Assembly (NCBI GenBank): GCA_028690035.1
Contig: JAQVCA010000008.1
Location: forward strand, 62,001 to 126,000
Length of the DNA: 64,000 nucleotides
Reading direction: 5' to 3'
From: Comamonas sp.
Lineage (GTDB): Bacteria; Pseudomonadota; Gammaproteobacteria; Burkholderiales; Burkholderiaceae_C
Both the position numbers and the translations under genes were made by a program. Positions 48,312-58,606 of this stretch are shown here, in pieces (the first letter of the stretch is position 1; each line of letters begins with the position of its first letter). The notes under the pieces were generated by a model. It did not search any database and was not told the origin of the DNA. It was given only the letters and a program-made list of their open reading frames with translations.

Positions 48312-49229
48312 ATGAGCGCTGTATCTTTCCAATCCGTATCCAAAACCTACTCCACCCCCAAGGGGGACTTCCAGGCCCTGAACAACGTCAGCCTGGACAT
48401 CGAGGAAGGCGAATTCTTTGGCTTGCTGGGCCCCAACGGGGCCGGCAAAACCACCCTCATCAGCATTCTTGCCGGGCTGGCGCGTGCCAGCAGCGGGCGC
48501 GTGACCGTGCTGGGGCACGACGTGCAAGGCGACTTTGCCGCCGCGCGCCAGCGCCTGGGCATCGTGCCGCAGGAGCTGGTGTTCGACCCCTTTTTCAATG
48601 TGCGCGAGACCTTGCGCATCCAGTCGGGCTACTTTGGCATCCGCAACAACGATGCCTGGATCGACGAGCTGCTGGAAAACCTCGGTCTGGCCGACAAAGC
48701 CACGTCCAACATGCGCCAGCTGTCGGGTGGCATGAAGCGGCGTGTGCTGGTGGCCCAGGCCCTGGTACACAAGCCGCCCATCATCGTGCTGGACGAACCG
48801 ACCGCTGGCGTGGATGTGGAGCTGCGCCAGACGCTGTGGCACTTCATTGCCCGGCTCAACAAGCAGGGGCACACCGTGCTGCTGACCACCCACTATCTGG
48901 AAGAGGCCGAGGCGCTGTGCTCGCGCGTGGCCATGCTCAAGCGCGGCCAGATCGTCACGCTGGCGCGCATGGAAGAGCTGCTCAAGTCGGCCTCCAGCAC
49001 CGTGCTGCAGTTCAAGACCGATGAAGCCCTTCCTGAAACCATAGCAGCCCGCGCCCGGGTGACGGGCCGTATCGTGCAAATTCCGGCCCAAGATGCTGGC
49101 GACGTGGAGCAGCTGCTGGCCGCTTTGCGCCAGGGCGGTGTGCAGCCGCAGGAGGTGGAAATCCGCCGCGCCGATCTGGAGGATGTGTTCCTGCACGTCA
49201 TGCAGCAGCAAAAGGAAGGTGCGCAATGA
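48312..49229 (+). CDS. ABC-2 type exporter ATPase (YadG-like)
   Basis: 305 residues. Walker A GPNGAGKT, signature LSGGMKRR, Walker B IIVLDEPTAGVD, and a C-terminal extension (VEIRRADLEDVFLHVMQ) typical of ABC-2/YadG-type ATPases. The exported substrate is unknown. Its last codon overlaps the permease start (ATGA). Association with mla and bolA-murA-his is a usual arrangement in this order of bacteria. Confidence 0.92.
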   Translation: MSAVSFQSVSKTYSTPKGDFQALNNVSLDIEEGEFFGLLGPNGAGKTTLISILAGLARASSGRVTVLGHDVQGDFAAARQRLGIVPQELVFDPFFNVRETLRIQSGYFGIRNNDAWIDELLENLGLADKATSNMRQLSGGMKRRVLVAQALVHKPPIIVLDEPTAGVDVELRQTLWHFIARLNKQGHTVLLTTHYLEEAEALCSRVAMLKRGQIVTLARMEELLKSASSTVLQFKTDEALPETIAARARVTGRIVQIPAQDAGDVEQLLAALRQGGVQPQEVEIRRADLEDVFLHVMQQQKEGAQ

Positions 49230-49984
49230 ATCTAGGCTGGCAAACCCTGCTGCACAAAGAAGTGCAGCGTTTCTGGAAGGTGTCGTTCCAGACCGTGGCC
49301 GCGCCGGTGCTCACCGCCGTGCTGTACCTGCTTGTGTTCAGCCATGTGCTGGAAGGGCGCGTGCTGGTCTATGACCGCCTGAGCTACACCGCCTTCCTCA
49401 TCCCCGGGCTGGTGATGATGAGCATGCTGCAAAACGCCTTTGCCAACAGCGCCTCCAGCCTGGTGCAAAGCAAGATCATGGGCTCGCTGGTGTTTGTGCT
49501 GCTCACGCCGCTGTCGCACTGGGCCTGGTTCAGCGCCTATGTGGGTGCTGCGGTGCTGCGCGGTCTGCTGGTGGGAACGGGCGTGTTTGTGTTCACCCTG
49601 TTCTTTGCCGTGCCCGAGTTTGCCGCGCCCGGCTGGATTGTGGTCTTTGCCATTTTGGGCAGTGCCCTGATGGGCACGCTGGGCCTGATTGCTGGTCTGT
49701 GGGCGGACAAGTTCGACCAGATGGCAGCGTTTCAGAACTTCCTCATCATGCCCATGACCTTTCTGTCGGGCGTGTTTTACTCGCTGCACTCGCTGCCGCA
49801 GTTCTGGCAGCAGGTGAGCCACTTCAACCCGTTTTTCTACCTGATCGATGGTTTTCGCTACGGCTTCTTTGGCCAAAGCGATGTCTCGCCCTGGCTGAGC
49901 CTGGCCGTGGCCGGTGGTGCCTGGTTGCTCATCAGCGCATTTGCCCTGCATTTGCTGCGCATTGGCTATAAAATTCGTAGCTGA
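49226..49984 (+). CDS. ABC-2 type exporter permease (YadH-like)
   Basis: 252 residues, six membrane segments. ABC-2 marks: LIPGLVMMSMLQNAFANSA, MTFLSGVFYSLHSLPQFW, NPFFYLIDGFRYGFFGQSD. Forms a homodimer with the preceding ATPase. The final codons and stop (AGCTGA) coincide with the start of a dispersed repeat arm. Confidence 0.92.
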   Translation: MNLGWQTLLHKEVQRFWKVSFQTVAAPVLTAVLYLLVFSHVLEGRVLVYDRLSYTAFLIPGLVMMSMLQNAFANSASSLVQSKIMGSLVFVLLTPLSHWAWFSAYVGAAVLRGLLVGTGVFVFTLFFAVPEFAAPGWIVVFAILGSALMGTLGLIAGLWADKFDQMAAFQNFLIMPMTFLSGVFYSLHSLPQFWQQVSHFNPFFYLIDGFRYGFFGQSDVSPWLSLAVAGGAWLLISAFALHLLRIGYKIRS

Positions 49985-49997
49985 TCGCGCTTGCTGT
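49977..49997. repeat. Half copy of the dispersed palindromic repeat
   Basis: GTAGCTGATCGCGCTTGCTG matches the left arm of the family and overlaps the last codons of the ABC-2 permease gene; the right arm is missing. Confidence 0.5.
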
Positions 49998-50021
49998 ATA
50001 TAAATTTCAATAGGTTTTTAT

Positions 50022-50264
50022 ATGAATTCTGAAGATATCAAAGCGCTGATTGCTACAGGTTTTGCATGTGAGCACATCGAGGTGGAAGGCGATGGCCGCC
50101 ACTGGTTTGCCGTCATCGTCTCTTCGGCGTTCGAGGGCCAAAGCCGCGTGCAGCGCCAGCGCATGGTCAATGCCACGGTGCAGGCCAAGATGGCCACCGA
50201 CGAGCTGCACGCCCTGTCTATGAAAACCCTCACCCCTGCCGAATGGCAGGCCGCGCAAGCCTGA
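50022..50264 (+). CDS. ibaG: BolA-family protein (IbaG-like)
   Basis: 80 residues. BolA fold with a conserved cysteine (ATGFACEHIEVEGDGRHWFAVIVSSAFEG) and HALSMKTLTP at the end. BolA/IbaG proteins bind [2Fe-2S] clusters together with monothiol glutaredoxins; a grxD gene is elsewhere in this window. Placed directly before murA, the usual position in proteobacteria. Confidence 0.92.
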   Translation: MNSEDIKALIATGFACEHIEVEGDGRHWFAVIVSSAFEGQSRVQRQRMVNATVQAKMATDELHALSMKTLTPAEWQAAQA

Positions 50265-50285
50265 TTGCCCGCAGGGCGCCCCATC

Positions 50286-51554
<1,269 letters not shown>

Positions 51555-51582
51555 CACCCACTTCTTTACCGACCGCTGCGCT

Positions 51583-52227
51583 ATGAGCATCACCATCGCC
51601 TTGTCCAAAGGCCGCATTTACGACGAAACCCTGCCGCTGCTGGCCGCCGCTGGCATCACCGTGGCCGAAGACCCGGAAAAATCGCGCAAGCTGATTTTTC
51701 CTACCAACCAGCCCGATGTGCGCGTGGTGCTGGTGCGCGCTTCGGACGTGCCGGTGTACGTGCAGTATGGCGGTGCCGATCTGGGTGTGTCGGGGCTGGA
51801 TTCGCTCATCGAGCACGGCGGCCAGGGTCTGTACCAGCCGCTGGATCTGCAGATTGCCAAGTGCCGCGTCAGCGTGGCGGTGCGCTGTGGCTTTGACTAC
51901 GAGGCCGCCGTCCAGCAGGGCGCCCGCCTGAAAGTGGCCACCAAGTACACCACCATCGCGCGCGAGTTTTTTGCGCACAAGGGCGTACACGTGGACATGG
52001 TCAAGCTCTACGGCTCCATGGAGCTGGCGCCGCTCACCGGCATGGCCGATGCCATCGTCGATTTGGTCTCGACGGGCAACACGCTCAAGGCCAACGATCT
52101 GGTGGAGGTGGAGCGCATCATGGACATCAGCTCGCGGCTGGTGGTCAATCAGGCCTCGCTCAAGCTCAAGCAAGCGCCGCTGCGCCACATCATCGACAGC
52201 TTTGCCCGTGCCATTGCCCAGAATTAA
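51583..52227 (+). CDS. hisG: ATP phosphoribosyltransferase, short form
   Basis: 214 residues: [58 protein letters not shown]. The C-terminal regulatory domain of long HisG is absent, so this is the short form. Short HisG needs the HisRS-like HisZ subunit for activity and feedback by histidine; no hisZ is in the window. First step of histidine synthesis. Confidence 0.96.
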   Translation: MSITIALSKGRIYDETLPLLAAAGITVAEDPEKSRKLIFPTNQPDVRVVLVRASDVPVYVQYGGADLGVSGLDSLIEHGGQGLYQPLDLQIAKCRVSVAVRCGFDYEAAVQQGARLKVATKYTTIAREFFAHKGVHVDMVKLYGSMELAPLTGMADAIVDLVSTGNTLKANDLVEVERIMDISSRLVVNQASLKLKQAPLRHIIDSFARAIAQN

Positions 52228-52239
52228 TCAGGAAGAATT

Positions 52240-53556
52240 ATGAATTTGGTAGCTACTCCCGCCCGACTGTCCACGCTTTCAAGCACTTTTGAGCAAGATT
52301 TTGCCCAGCGTCTGCATTGGTCAGCCGAGCAAGACGCTGCCATCGAAGAGCGTGTGGCCAGCATCTTGGCCGACGTGCAGCAGCGCGGCGACGCCGCCGT
52401 GCTGGAGTACACCACGCGCTTCGATCACCTGCAGGCCGCCGACATGGCCACGCTGGAGCTGACGCAGGCCGAACTCAAAGCCGCCTACGACAGCCTGCCC
52501 ACCGTGCAGCAGAGCGCGCTCACCGCCGCTGCGGCCCGCGTGCGCAGTTACCACGAAGCGCAAAAGAAAGCCAGCGGCGAGAGCTGGAGCTACCGCGACG
52601 CTGACGGCACCTTGCTGGGCCAGAAGGTCACGCCGCTGGACCGCGTGGGCATTTACGTGCCCGGTGGCAAGGCCGCCTACCCCAGCAGCGTGCTGATGAA
52701 CGCCATCCCCGCGCACGTGGCGGGCGTGGGCGAAATCATCATGGTGGTGCCTACGCCGCGCGGCGAGAAAAACCCGCTGGTGCTGGCCGCCGCCTACGTG
52801 GCGGGCGTAACGCGCGGCTTCACCATTGGCGGCGCACAGGCCGTGGCGGCGCTGGCCTACGGCACCGCCACTATCCCCAAGGTGGACAAAATCACCGGCC
52901 CCGGCAACGCCTACGTGGCCAGCGCCAAAAAGCGCGTGTTTGGCCAAGTGGGCATCGACATGATTGCCGGCCCCTCAGAAATTTTGGTGCTGGCCGACGG
53001 CAGCACCCCGCCCGACTGGGTGGCCATGGACTTGTTCAGCCAAGCCGAGCACGACGAGCTGGCGCAAAGCATCCTGCTGTGCCCCGATGCCGCCTACATC
53101 GACGCCGTGCAAGCCGCCATCGAGCGCCTGCTGCCCGAGATGCCGCGCGCCGAGATCATTGCCAAGAGCCTCACGGGCCGGGGCGCGCTGATCCACACGC
53201 GCAGCATGGAAGAAGCCTGCGCCATCAGCAACCGCATTGCCCCGGAGCACTTGGAAGTCAGCAGCAACGACCCGCACCGCTGGGAGCCGCTGCTCAAGCA
53301 CGCGGGCGCTATTTTTCTGGGCGCCTACACCAGCGAGAGCCTGGGCGACTACTGCGCTGGTCCCAATCATGTGCTGCCCACCAGCGGCACGGCGCGTTTC
53401 AGCTCGCCGCTGGGCGTGTACGACTTCCAAAAGCGCAGCAGCATCATTGAAGTGAGCCAGCAAGGCGCGCAAACGCTGGGCCAGATTGCCAGCGTGCTGG
53501 CGCACGGCGAGGGCCTGCAGGGCCATGCGCGTGCGGCGGAGATGCGCCTGAAGTAA
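52240..53556 (+). CDS. hisD: Histidinol dehydrogenase
   Basis: 438 residues. [57 protein letters not shown] and zinc-ligand segments QAEHDE and EHLE. Last two steps of histidine synthesis (histidinol to histidine, NAD+-dependent, zinc). 12 bases after hisG. A terminator follows and no hisC or hisB is present, so the his genes stop here. Confidence 0.96.
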   Translation: MNLVATPARLSTLSSTFEQDFAQRLHWSAEQDAAIEERVASILADVQQRGDAAVLEYTTRFDHLQAADMATLELTQAELKAAYDSLPTVQQSALTAAAARVRSYHEAQKKASGESWSYRDADGTLLGQKVTPLDRVGIYVPGGKAAYPSSVLMNAIPAHVAGVGEIIMVVPTPRGEKNPLVLAAAYVAGVTRGFTIGGAQAVAALAYGTATIPKVDKITGPGNAYVASAKKRVFGQVGIDMIAGPSEILVLADGSTPPDWVAMDLFSQAEHDELAQSILLCPDAAYIDAVQAAIERLLPEMPRAEIIAKSLTGRGALIHTRSMEEACAISNRIAPEHLEVSSNDPHRWEPLLKHAGAIFLGAYTSESLGDYCAGPNHVLPTSGTARFSSPLGVYDFQKRSSIIEVSQQGAQTLGQIASVLAHGEGLQGHARAAEMRLK

Positions 53557-53593
53557 AAGCGCCGCTCATCATCGGGCCGTGCCGCGTACCTAT

Positions 53594-53629
53594 CGCCTGA
53601 ACAGTGGCTGGCTGTTCAGGCGATTTTTT
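53594..53629 (+). terminator. Intrinsic terminator of hisD
   Basis: CGCCTGAACAG (53594-53604) pairs perfectly with CTGTTCAGGCG (53612-53622), followed by A and six Ts. It closes the mla-to-hisD series. Confidence 0.92.
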
Positions 53630-53654
53630 GTGCCCTGGGGATGCAAAATCGTGC

Positions 53655-53681
53655 TCAAGTTCCCAGGCTGCCTGCCGATAA
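53655..53681 (+). promoter_or_regulatory. Sigma-28 (FliA) promoter of fliDST
   Basis: TCAAGTTC, an 11-base spacer and GCCGATAA match the flagellar sigma-28 consensus (TAAAGTTT-N11-GCCGATAA) with a perfect -10 and correct spacing. It lies 164 bases before the fliD ATG, just after the hisD terminator, and fits class III expression of the filament cap. Confidence 0.85.
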
Positions 53682-53844
53682 ACACACCAGTTGCCCGGCG
53701 CTGTTGCGTAATGGAGTCAAGGGGATTGACGGGTGCTACAGGTTTTGTTTGGGCTTTTGTAAAAAAGCCGTCCGGGTCACAATTGGCCCGGTGCATACCT
53801 GAGTGCTCGAGTTTTGGGTATGCGATGCAATAGGAGTGTTCATC

Positions 53845-55197
53845 ATGGCAATTTCATCCGCAGGTATCGGCAGTGGCTTGGACGTCGCCAAAATCGTCGA
53901 GCAGATGGTGACGGCAGAAAAAGCGCCGCTGAAAAAGCTGGAAGTGCGCGCCGAGGGCATTCAGACCCAAATTTCTACCTATGGCGAAATCAAGTCTTTG
54001 ACCTCCAAATTGGGCGACATCGTCTCCAAGCTGACGCGCGACAGCGCTTGGAACTCGGTGGAAATCAAGTCCAGCAACAGCACCATCACCGGCACCATGA
54101 CCGGCATTGCTGCGCCGGGTGTGTACAACATTCATGTGACGCAATTGGCGCAGGCACAGACTACCGTGGTGGGTGGCGCTGCGGGCACAGCCTTGACCAA
54201 AGACGAGACCATGGGTGCGGCGGGCAACCTCACGCTGAAGATGGGGGATGTGGAAAAGACGGTGGCTATTACGTCCTCGGACACTCTCACCAAAATTGCC
54301 TCTAAGGTCAACGAAGCGGGCATGGGCATCCAAGCTTCGGTGGTCACGGATGTGGATGGCAAAGAGCGCTTGATGATGCGCTCCAAAGAAACCGGCACCG
54401 ATAAACAGTTCGATGTGACCATCGACCCCGCTTTGACCAAGCTGGGGCAAACCAATACCCAAGAGGCCAAGAACGCTACGGTGAGCCTCAATGGCGTGGA
54501 GCTGGAGTCCAGCACCAACACCTTTGCCAGCACCATTCCAGGCATGTCTTTCACCGTGTCGGAGAAAACTGCCACTGCGGCCACCCTGACCGTCAAAGCC
54601 GATACCGAGGCGATGAAGAAAAACATCCAGGAGTTTGTGGATGCCTACAACGGCCTCAACGACCTGCTGTCCCAGTCCACGCAATACACCGAAGAAACCA
54701 AAACCGCTGGCGTGCTGCAAGGCGATAGCGCCACGGTGAGCCTACAAAACTCGCTGCGCATGCTGACCCAAAGCATCTCGGGCAGTCCCGAGGGATTGAC
54801 GCGTCTGGCAGATATTGGCATCCAGATGCAGCAAGGCGGCAAGCTGAGCGTCGATGGCAGCAAGTTGGACAAGGGGCTGACCAATTTGGAGGCCATCAAA
54901 GGCCTGTTTGCCAACAAAGCCGATAGTCTGGGCCAGGGTGGCGGCATTGCCGTGAACTTCAAGGATTTCACCGACAAGCTGCTGTCGTTCGACGGCACGC
55001 TTAATACCAAAACCGATTCGCTGGAGCGCACACTGAAAAGCAACTCCACGGAGCAGGACAAAGTGAACAAGCGCGCCGATACGCTGGAAGAGCGCTTGTA
55101 CCAACAATACTCGGCACTGGATGGGAGGATGGCATCGCTGAACGCGCTCAATGCCTATGTCTCGCAGATGGTGACCACGTGGAACAAGGCCAAGTGA
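53845..55197 (+). CDS. fliD: Flagellar filament cap protein (hook-associated protein 2)
   Basis: 450 residues from the ATG at 53845, with AGGAG about 10 bases upstream. N-terminal SSAGIGSGLDVAKIVEQMV, EIKSLTSKLGDIVSKL and the C-terminal coiled-coil end (LEERLYQQYSALDGRMASLNALNAYV) define FliD. It is exported and forms the cap at the filament tip that assembles flagellin. First gene of fliD-fliS-fliT. Confidence 0.95.
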   Translation: MAISSAGIGSGLDVAKIVEQMVTAEKAPLKKLEVRAEGIQTQISTYGEIKSLTSKLGDIVSKLTRDSAWNSVEIKSSNSTITGTMTGIAAPGVYNIHVTQLAQAQTTVVGGAAGTALTKDETMGAAGNLTLKMGDVEKTVAITSSDTLTKIASKVNEAGMGIQASVVTDVDGKERLMMRSKETGTDKQFDVTIDPALTKLGQTNTQEAKNATVSLNGVELESSTNTFASTIPGMSFTVSEKTATAATLTVKADTEAMKKNIQEFVDAYNGLNDLLSQSTQYTEETKTAGVLQGDSATVSLQNSLRMLTQSISGSPEGLTRLADIGIQMQQGGKLSVDGSKLDKGLTNLEAIKGLFANKADSLGQGGGIAVNFKDFTDKLLSFDGTLNTKTDSLERTLKSNSTEQDKVNKRADTLEERLYQQYSALDGRMASLNALNAYVSQMVTTWNKAK

Positions 55198-55265
55198 TCG
55201 GCGTGGTGCTCACTGGGATCGACGTTTAGCGGCCGCACTCAAATTTTCAAGATACAAGGATTCGC

Positions 55266-55685
55266 ATGTTTTCTTCACCAGGGTTTAACAGAGCCAATGC
55301 CTACCGCCAGGTGGGTGCGCATTCGGGGGTGGAGAATGCCTCCCCGCATGCTTTGATCCAGATGCTGTTCGATGGCCTGTTCCAAAGTCTGAATGCCGCA
55401 CGCGGCGCGATCGAGCGTGGTGAGATCGAAGAAAAAGGCCGCCATCTAGGTAAAGCCGTGCGCATCTTGCAAGAGGGCCTGGCTGCCGGTTTGGATCTGG
55501 AAAAAGGCGGGGAACTGGCGGGTAATCTCAAGCTGCTGTACGACTATTCGGTCAAAAAGCTCACCCAGGCCAATGTCCGCAACGACGCGGAAATGGTCGC
55601 GGAGGTGATAGGGGTGCTGCAGCCCGTGGCACAGGGATGGAAAGAAATTGGACCGCAAGGCAGCGCAACGATGCCTGCGGCATGA
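55266..55685 (+). CDS. fliS: Flagellin export chaperone FliS
   Basis: 139 residues. FliS marks: NAYRQVGAHSGVENASPHALIQMLFDGLFQSL and LYDYSVKKLTQANVRND. A helical cytoplasmic chaperone that holds flagellin before export. AAGGA precedes the ATG at 55266. Its stop overlaps a possible fliT start (ATGA). Confidence 0.94.
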   Translation: MFSSPGFNRANAYRQVGAHSGVENASPHALIQMLFDGLFQSLNAARGAIERGEIEEKGRHLGKAVRILQEGLAAGLDLEKGGELAGNLKLLYDYSVKKLTQANVRNDAEMVAEVIGVLQPVAQGWKEIGPQGSATMPAA

Positions 55686-55708
55686 GAGACGAGGGAGCCC
55701 GGAAGAAA

Positions 55709-56005
55709 ATGCAATTGCTTGATTTTTACAAGGCCATTGAACACACCAGCGCCGATATGCTGCAGGCCGCTATGCACAGCAATTGGGAAGCAGTGGCCGA
55801 ATGCGAAAAAGCCTGCGCCGTGCTGATCGGCGAGTTGCGCGCCCAAGCGGCACAGCAAGAGCTGTCCCCGGCGCAGCGCAAAGAAAAGACGCGCATCATG
55901 CAGCGCATTTTGCAAAACGACGCACAGATTCGCGTTCTGGCCGAGCCTTGGCTGGCCACACTGGAACATCTGGGCACGGCAGCAGCGGGGACGACGCTGC
56001 ACTGA
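55709..56005 (+). CDS. fliT: FliT-like flagellar chaperone
   Basis: 98 residues from the ATG at 55709 (GGAAG upstream); an ATG at 55682 overlapping the fliS stop would add nine residues. Mostly helical (MQLLDFYKAIEHTSADMLQAA; QRKEKTRIMQRILQNDAQIRVL). FliT chaperones FliD and in enterobacteria also checks FlhDC; position behind fliDS supports the call, although the family is weakly conserved. Confidence 0.8.
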   Translation: MQLLDFYKAIEHTSADMLQAAMHSNWEAVAECEKACAVLIGELRAQAAQQELSPAQRKEKTRIMQRILQNDAQIRVLAEPWLATLEHLGTAAAGTTLH

Positions 56006-56043
56006 TCGATTTTTTCCGTACACCCTCCAAGGTGCCATTGCCT

Positions 56044-56080
56044 ACCCGGATGCGCGCGCATGCGCCATCCGGGTTTTTTT
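56044..56080 (+). terminator. Intrinsic terminator of fliDST
   Basis: CCCGGATG (56045-56052) pairs with CATCCGGG (56066-56073), followed by seven Ts. It separates fliT from a convergent monooxygenase gene. Confidence 0.9.
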
Positions 56081-56088
56081 ATGCCGTG

Positions 56089-57111
56089 TCAAGCCGTACT
56101 CACTGCGGGGGTGGTGGTGCCAGAGGCCCAGGCCTGGGCGGTGATTTCCAGGCTGCGCAGGCGCAGGGCGGGGTCGAAGACATCGGTGACCACCATGAAC
56201 TCGTCGGCCTGTGTCAGCTCCTGTACCTGGGTCAAATGCTGGCGCAGGCGCTCGGGGCCGCCGATGGCAGCCAACGCCAAAAAGTCCTCAATGGCGTTTT
56301 GCGCCGCAGGCTCAAGGTGCTGCATGAAGTGGGCCACAGGCGGGGGCAGCTTGCCGCGTCGCCCCGTCAGAATGCCCAGCACGCGCTGTTGGGCGCTGGA
56401 GGCCAGGTATTCGGCCTCCTCGTCGGTGGGTGCGGCCACCACCGGAATGCCTACCACCACATAAGGCTTGGGGTGGGCCGCCGACGGCTGGTACAGCTGG
56501 CGGTACAGCGCAATAGCTTGTAGCAAATGGCGCGGCGCAAAGTGCGAGGCAAACGCATACGGCAGGCCCTTGGCCGCTGCCAGCTGCGCCGAAAACAGGC
56601 TCGATCCCAGTAACCAAATGGGCACGTGGGTGCCCGCGCCTGGGGTGGCATTGATGGCGGCGCTTTCGTCCAGCGGGCCCAGCAGGCGCTGCAGCTCGGC
56701 CACATCGCGCGGAAAGTCCTCTTCGCTTTCGACCCGGTTGCGGCGCAGTGCGCGCATGGTGGCACCGTCGGTGCCGGGCGCGCGTCCCAGGCCCAGGTCG
56801 ATGCGCTCGGGGTACAGCTCGGCCAAGGTGCCAAAGGCTTCGGCCACCACCAGCGGCGCGTGGTTGGGCAGCATGATGCCGCCTGCACCGACACGAATGC
56901 GCCGTGTGGCCCCGGCAATGTGGCCAATCAGCACTGCCGTGGCCGAGCTGGCAATGCCTGCCATGTTGTGGTGCTCGGCCAGCCAGTAGCGGGCAAAGCC
57001 CAGTGCCTCGGCTTTTTGTGCGGTGGCCACACTCAGATCGAGGGCATGACGCACGCTGTGACCCTGGCGCACAGCGACCAGATCGAGCATGGAAAGCTTG
57101 GCAGAAGGCAT
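56089..57111 (-). CDS. Luciferase-like (LLM-class) flavin-dependent oxidoreductase
   Basis: 340 residues. Bacterial-luciferase-like barrel: [79 protein letters not shown]. The MsnO8/YhbW-type subgroup is suggested. FMNH2- or F420-like cofactor use and the substrate cannot be told. ATG at 57111. 36 bases past cobC on the same strand but functionally unlinked as far as can be seen. Confidence 0.88.
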   Translation of the reverse strand: MPSAKLSMLDLVAVRQGHSVRHALDLSVATAQKAEALGFARYWLAEHHNMAGIASSATAVLIGHIAGATRRIRVGAGGIMLPNHAPLVVAEAFGTLAELYPERIDLGLGRAPGTDGATMRALRRNRVESEEDFPRDVAELQRLLGPLDESAAINATPGAGTHVPIWLLGSSLFSAQLAAAKGLPYAFASHFAPRHLLQAIALYRQLYQPSAAHPKPYVVVGIPVVAAPTDEEAEYLASSAQQRVLGILTGRRGKLPPPVAHFMQHLEPAAQNAIEDFLALAAIGGPERLRQHLTQVQELTQADEFMVVTDVFDPALRLRSLEITAQAWASGTTTPAVSTA

Positions 57112-57147
57112 ACGAAAAACTCCTTGAGATACCGGAAGAGAATGCGG

Positions 57148-57765
57148 TCAGCGCAGGGCCGACCAGGGCAGGCGCAGCCATTGACCGTAACCGGGTGCAG
57201 GCAGCACCCATTGGGCGCTGTGGGGTGTTGTACACAGGCCTTGTTGCAGCAGCCATTGCACGCAGCGCATGGTGCCCGCGTGGCACACCCAGAGGCAATG
57301 GCGCTGGCCGCCCGCGCTGTCGCTGGCCCAACTGTGCGCTAGGGCTTGGGCGACACGCTGCAGCATGGCGTGCAGGTTTTCGCCGCCGCCGGGGCGGTAA
57401 TGTGCCAGCTGCTGCGCCCACGCATCGAGTTGGCGCGGCGCGATGTCGTTCCATGGCACGCCTTCCCAGCGGCCAAAATCCAACTCGCTCAGGCGGGGGT
57501 CAGCAGGTTTAAGCACCAAATCGGGCCTGAGCGCTTGTGTAGCAAGCGCAAGCAGCTCACATCTTTGAAGTGGTGAGCTGCGCATGATGGCGTGTTGTGG
57601 CGCCACCGCTGCAAAATTTTTTGCAGCTTGCTGCGTCTGGACTGCAGAGACGGTGACATCCAGCTGCCCATAGCAGATGCCCGGGGCGATCTGCGGCGCG
57701 GCGTGGCGCAGCAGCCACAGGCTGGGCAGCAGGCGTGGGTGGCGCGGTGGGGTAGGGACTGTCAT
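57148..57765 (-). CDS. cobC: Histidine phosphatase, probable alpha-ribazole phosphatase
   Basis: 205 residues from the ATG at 57765, which overlaps the cobS stop (ATGA); a longer frame back to 58080 lies inside cobS and is rejected. Catalytic RHA motif in LLRHAAP, second His in VCHAGTMR, and [16 protein letters not shown] typical of CobC. It dephosphorylates alpha-ribazole phosphate in the lower loop of cobalamin synthesis. The link to cobS supports the call over a generic phosphoglycerate-mutase-like role. Confidence 0.85.
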   Translation of the reverse strand: MTVPTPPRHPRLLPSLWLLRHAAPQIAPGICYGQLDVTVSAVQTQQAAKNFAAVAPQHAIMRSSPLQRCELLALATQALRPDLVLKPADPRLSELDFGRWEGVPWNDIAPRQLDAWAQQLAHYRPGGGENLHAMLQRVAQALAHSWASDSAGGQRHCLWVCHAGTMRCVQWLLQQGLCTTPHSAQWVLPAPGYGQWLRLPWSALR

Positions 57766-58580
57766 AGCGCGCTCCCGTGCAGCAGCGCCACCCCTGCGGC
57801 CAGCAGCAAGGCCAGCTCCGCGACCTGCTGGGTGGCGCCCAGACAGTCGCCGGTGATGCCGCCCAGACGGCGCACAAACAGCGCACGCATCTGCCAGGCC
57901 ACCACAGCGCAGACCACAAGCAGCAGCGCCAAGCCCACAGGCGTCAGCGCAGAGGCCAGCAGGGCAGCAGCGGGCAAGGCCCAGAGCAAGCCGGTGAAAA
58001 AATCTTTGCCTTGCAGCTGTTGGCCCAGCATGTCCACGGTTTTGGACTGGCCGTTGAGGCCCACATGCGCTGTGCTGCACATCAGCGCCAGCGGCGCCAA
58101 GCGCGAGAGCACATGGACGCCCAGCACCACCGCGCAGGATTGGGCAGGGGACTGCTGCACCAGCAGGGCCAGCGCCCCCAGCTTGGTGAGCAGCGTGAGT
58201 GTGAGCGTGAGCACGCCGTACGAGCCCAGGCGCGAGTCTTTCATGATCTCCAGCGCACGCTGCACGGGCACAAAGCCGCCCAGCCCATCGGCCACGTCGG
58301 CCAGGCCATCTTCATGAAAAAAGCCGGTGAGCAGCACGGTGGCGGCCGTGCTCAGGCAGGCGGCCAGCCAAGGCATCCACGGGCTGGGGGCCAGCAGCCA
58401 GGCGCTGGCGCCCAGCCACAGCGCGGCCCAGACGCCCACCAGCCAGCCCACCCCGGGCAGGTGCGCCGCGCAGGCGCGCTGCATGGCCGGGCTGTAGCCG
58501 ACCCAGGCGGCCAAGCGCCCGGTGATGGGAATGCGGCTGAAAAATTGCACCGCCAGCAAGAAATGGCGTACCAACGACAT
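57762..58580 (-). CDS. cobS: Adenosylcobinamide-GDP ribazoletransferase (cobalamin synthase)
   Basis: 272 residues from the ATG at 58580 (a TTG two codons earlier is less likely). CobS marks: FSRIPI near the start, HLPGVGWLVG, FHEDGLADVADGLGG and MKDSRLGSYG, with about six membrane segments. It joins alpha-ribazole to adenosylcobinamide-GDP. Only cobS and cobC are present here, so the rest of the pathway lies elsewhere or the cell salvages corrinoids. Confidence 0.95.
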   Translation of the reverse strand: MSLVRHFLLAVQFFSRIPITGRLAAWVGYSPAMQRACAAHLPGVGWLVGVWAALWLGASAWLLAPSPWMPWLAACLSTAATVLLTGFFHEDGLADVADGLGGFVPVQRALEIMKDSRLGSYGVLTLTLTLLTKLGALALLVQQSPAQSCAVVLGVHVLSRLAPLALMCSTAHVGLNGQSKTVDMLGQQLQGKDFFTGLLWALPAAALLASALTPVGLALLLVVCAVVAWQMRALFVRRLGGITGDCLGATQQVAELALLLAAGVALLHGSAL

Positions 58581-58606
58581 CGGCAAGACCTGCGCTGCCC
58601 AGGCGC

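Noticed and set aside
57766-58080. A 105-codon upstream extension of cobC
   Set aside because: It lies wholly within cobS in another frame; the ATGA overlap start gives the normal family length.
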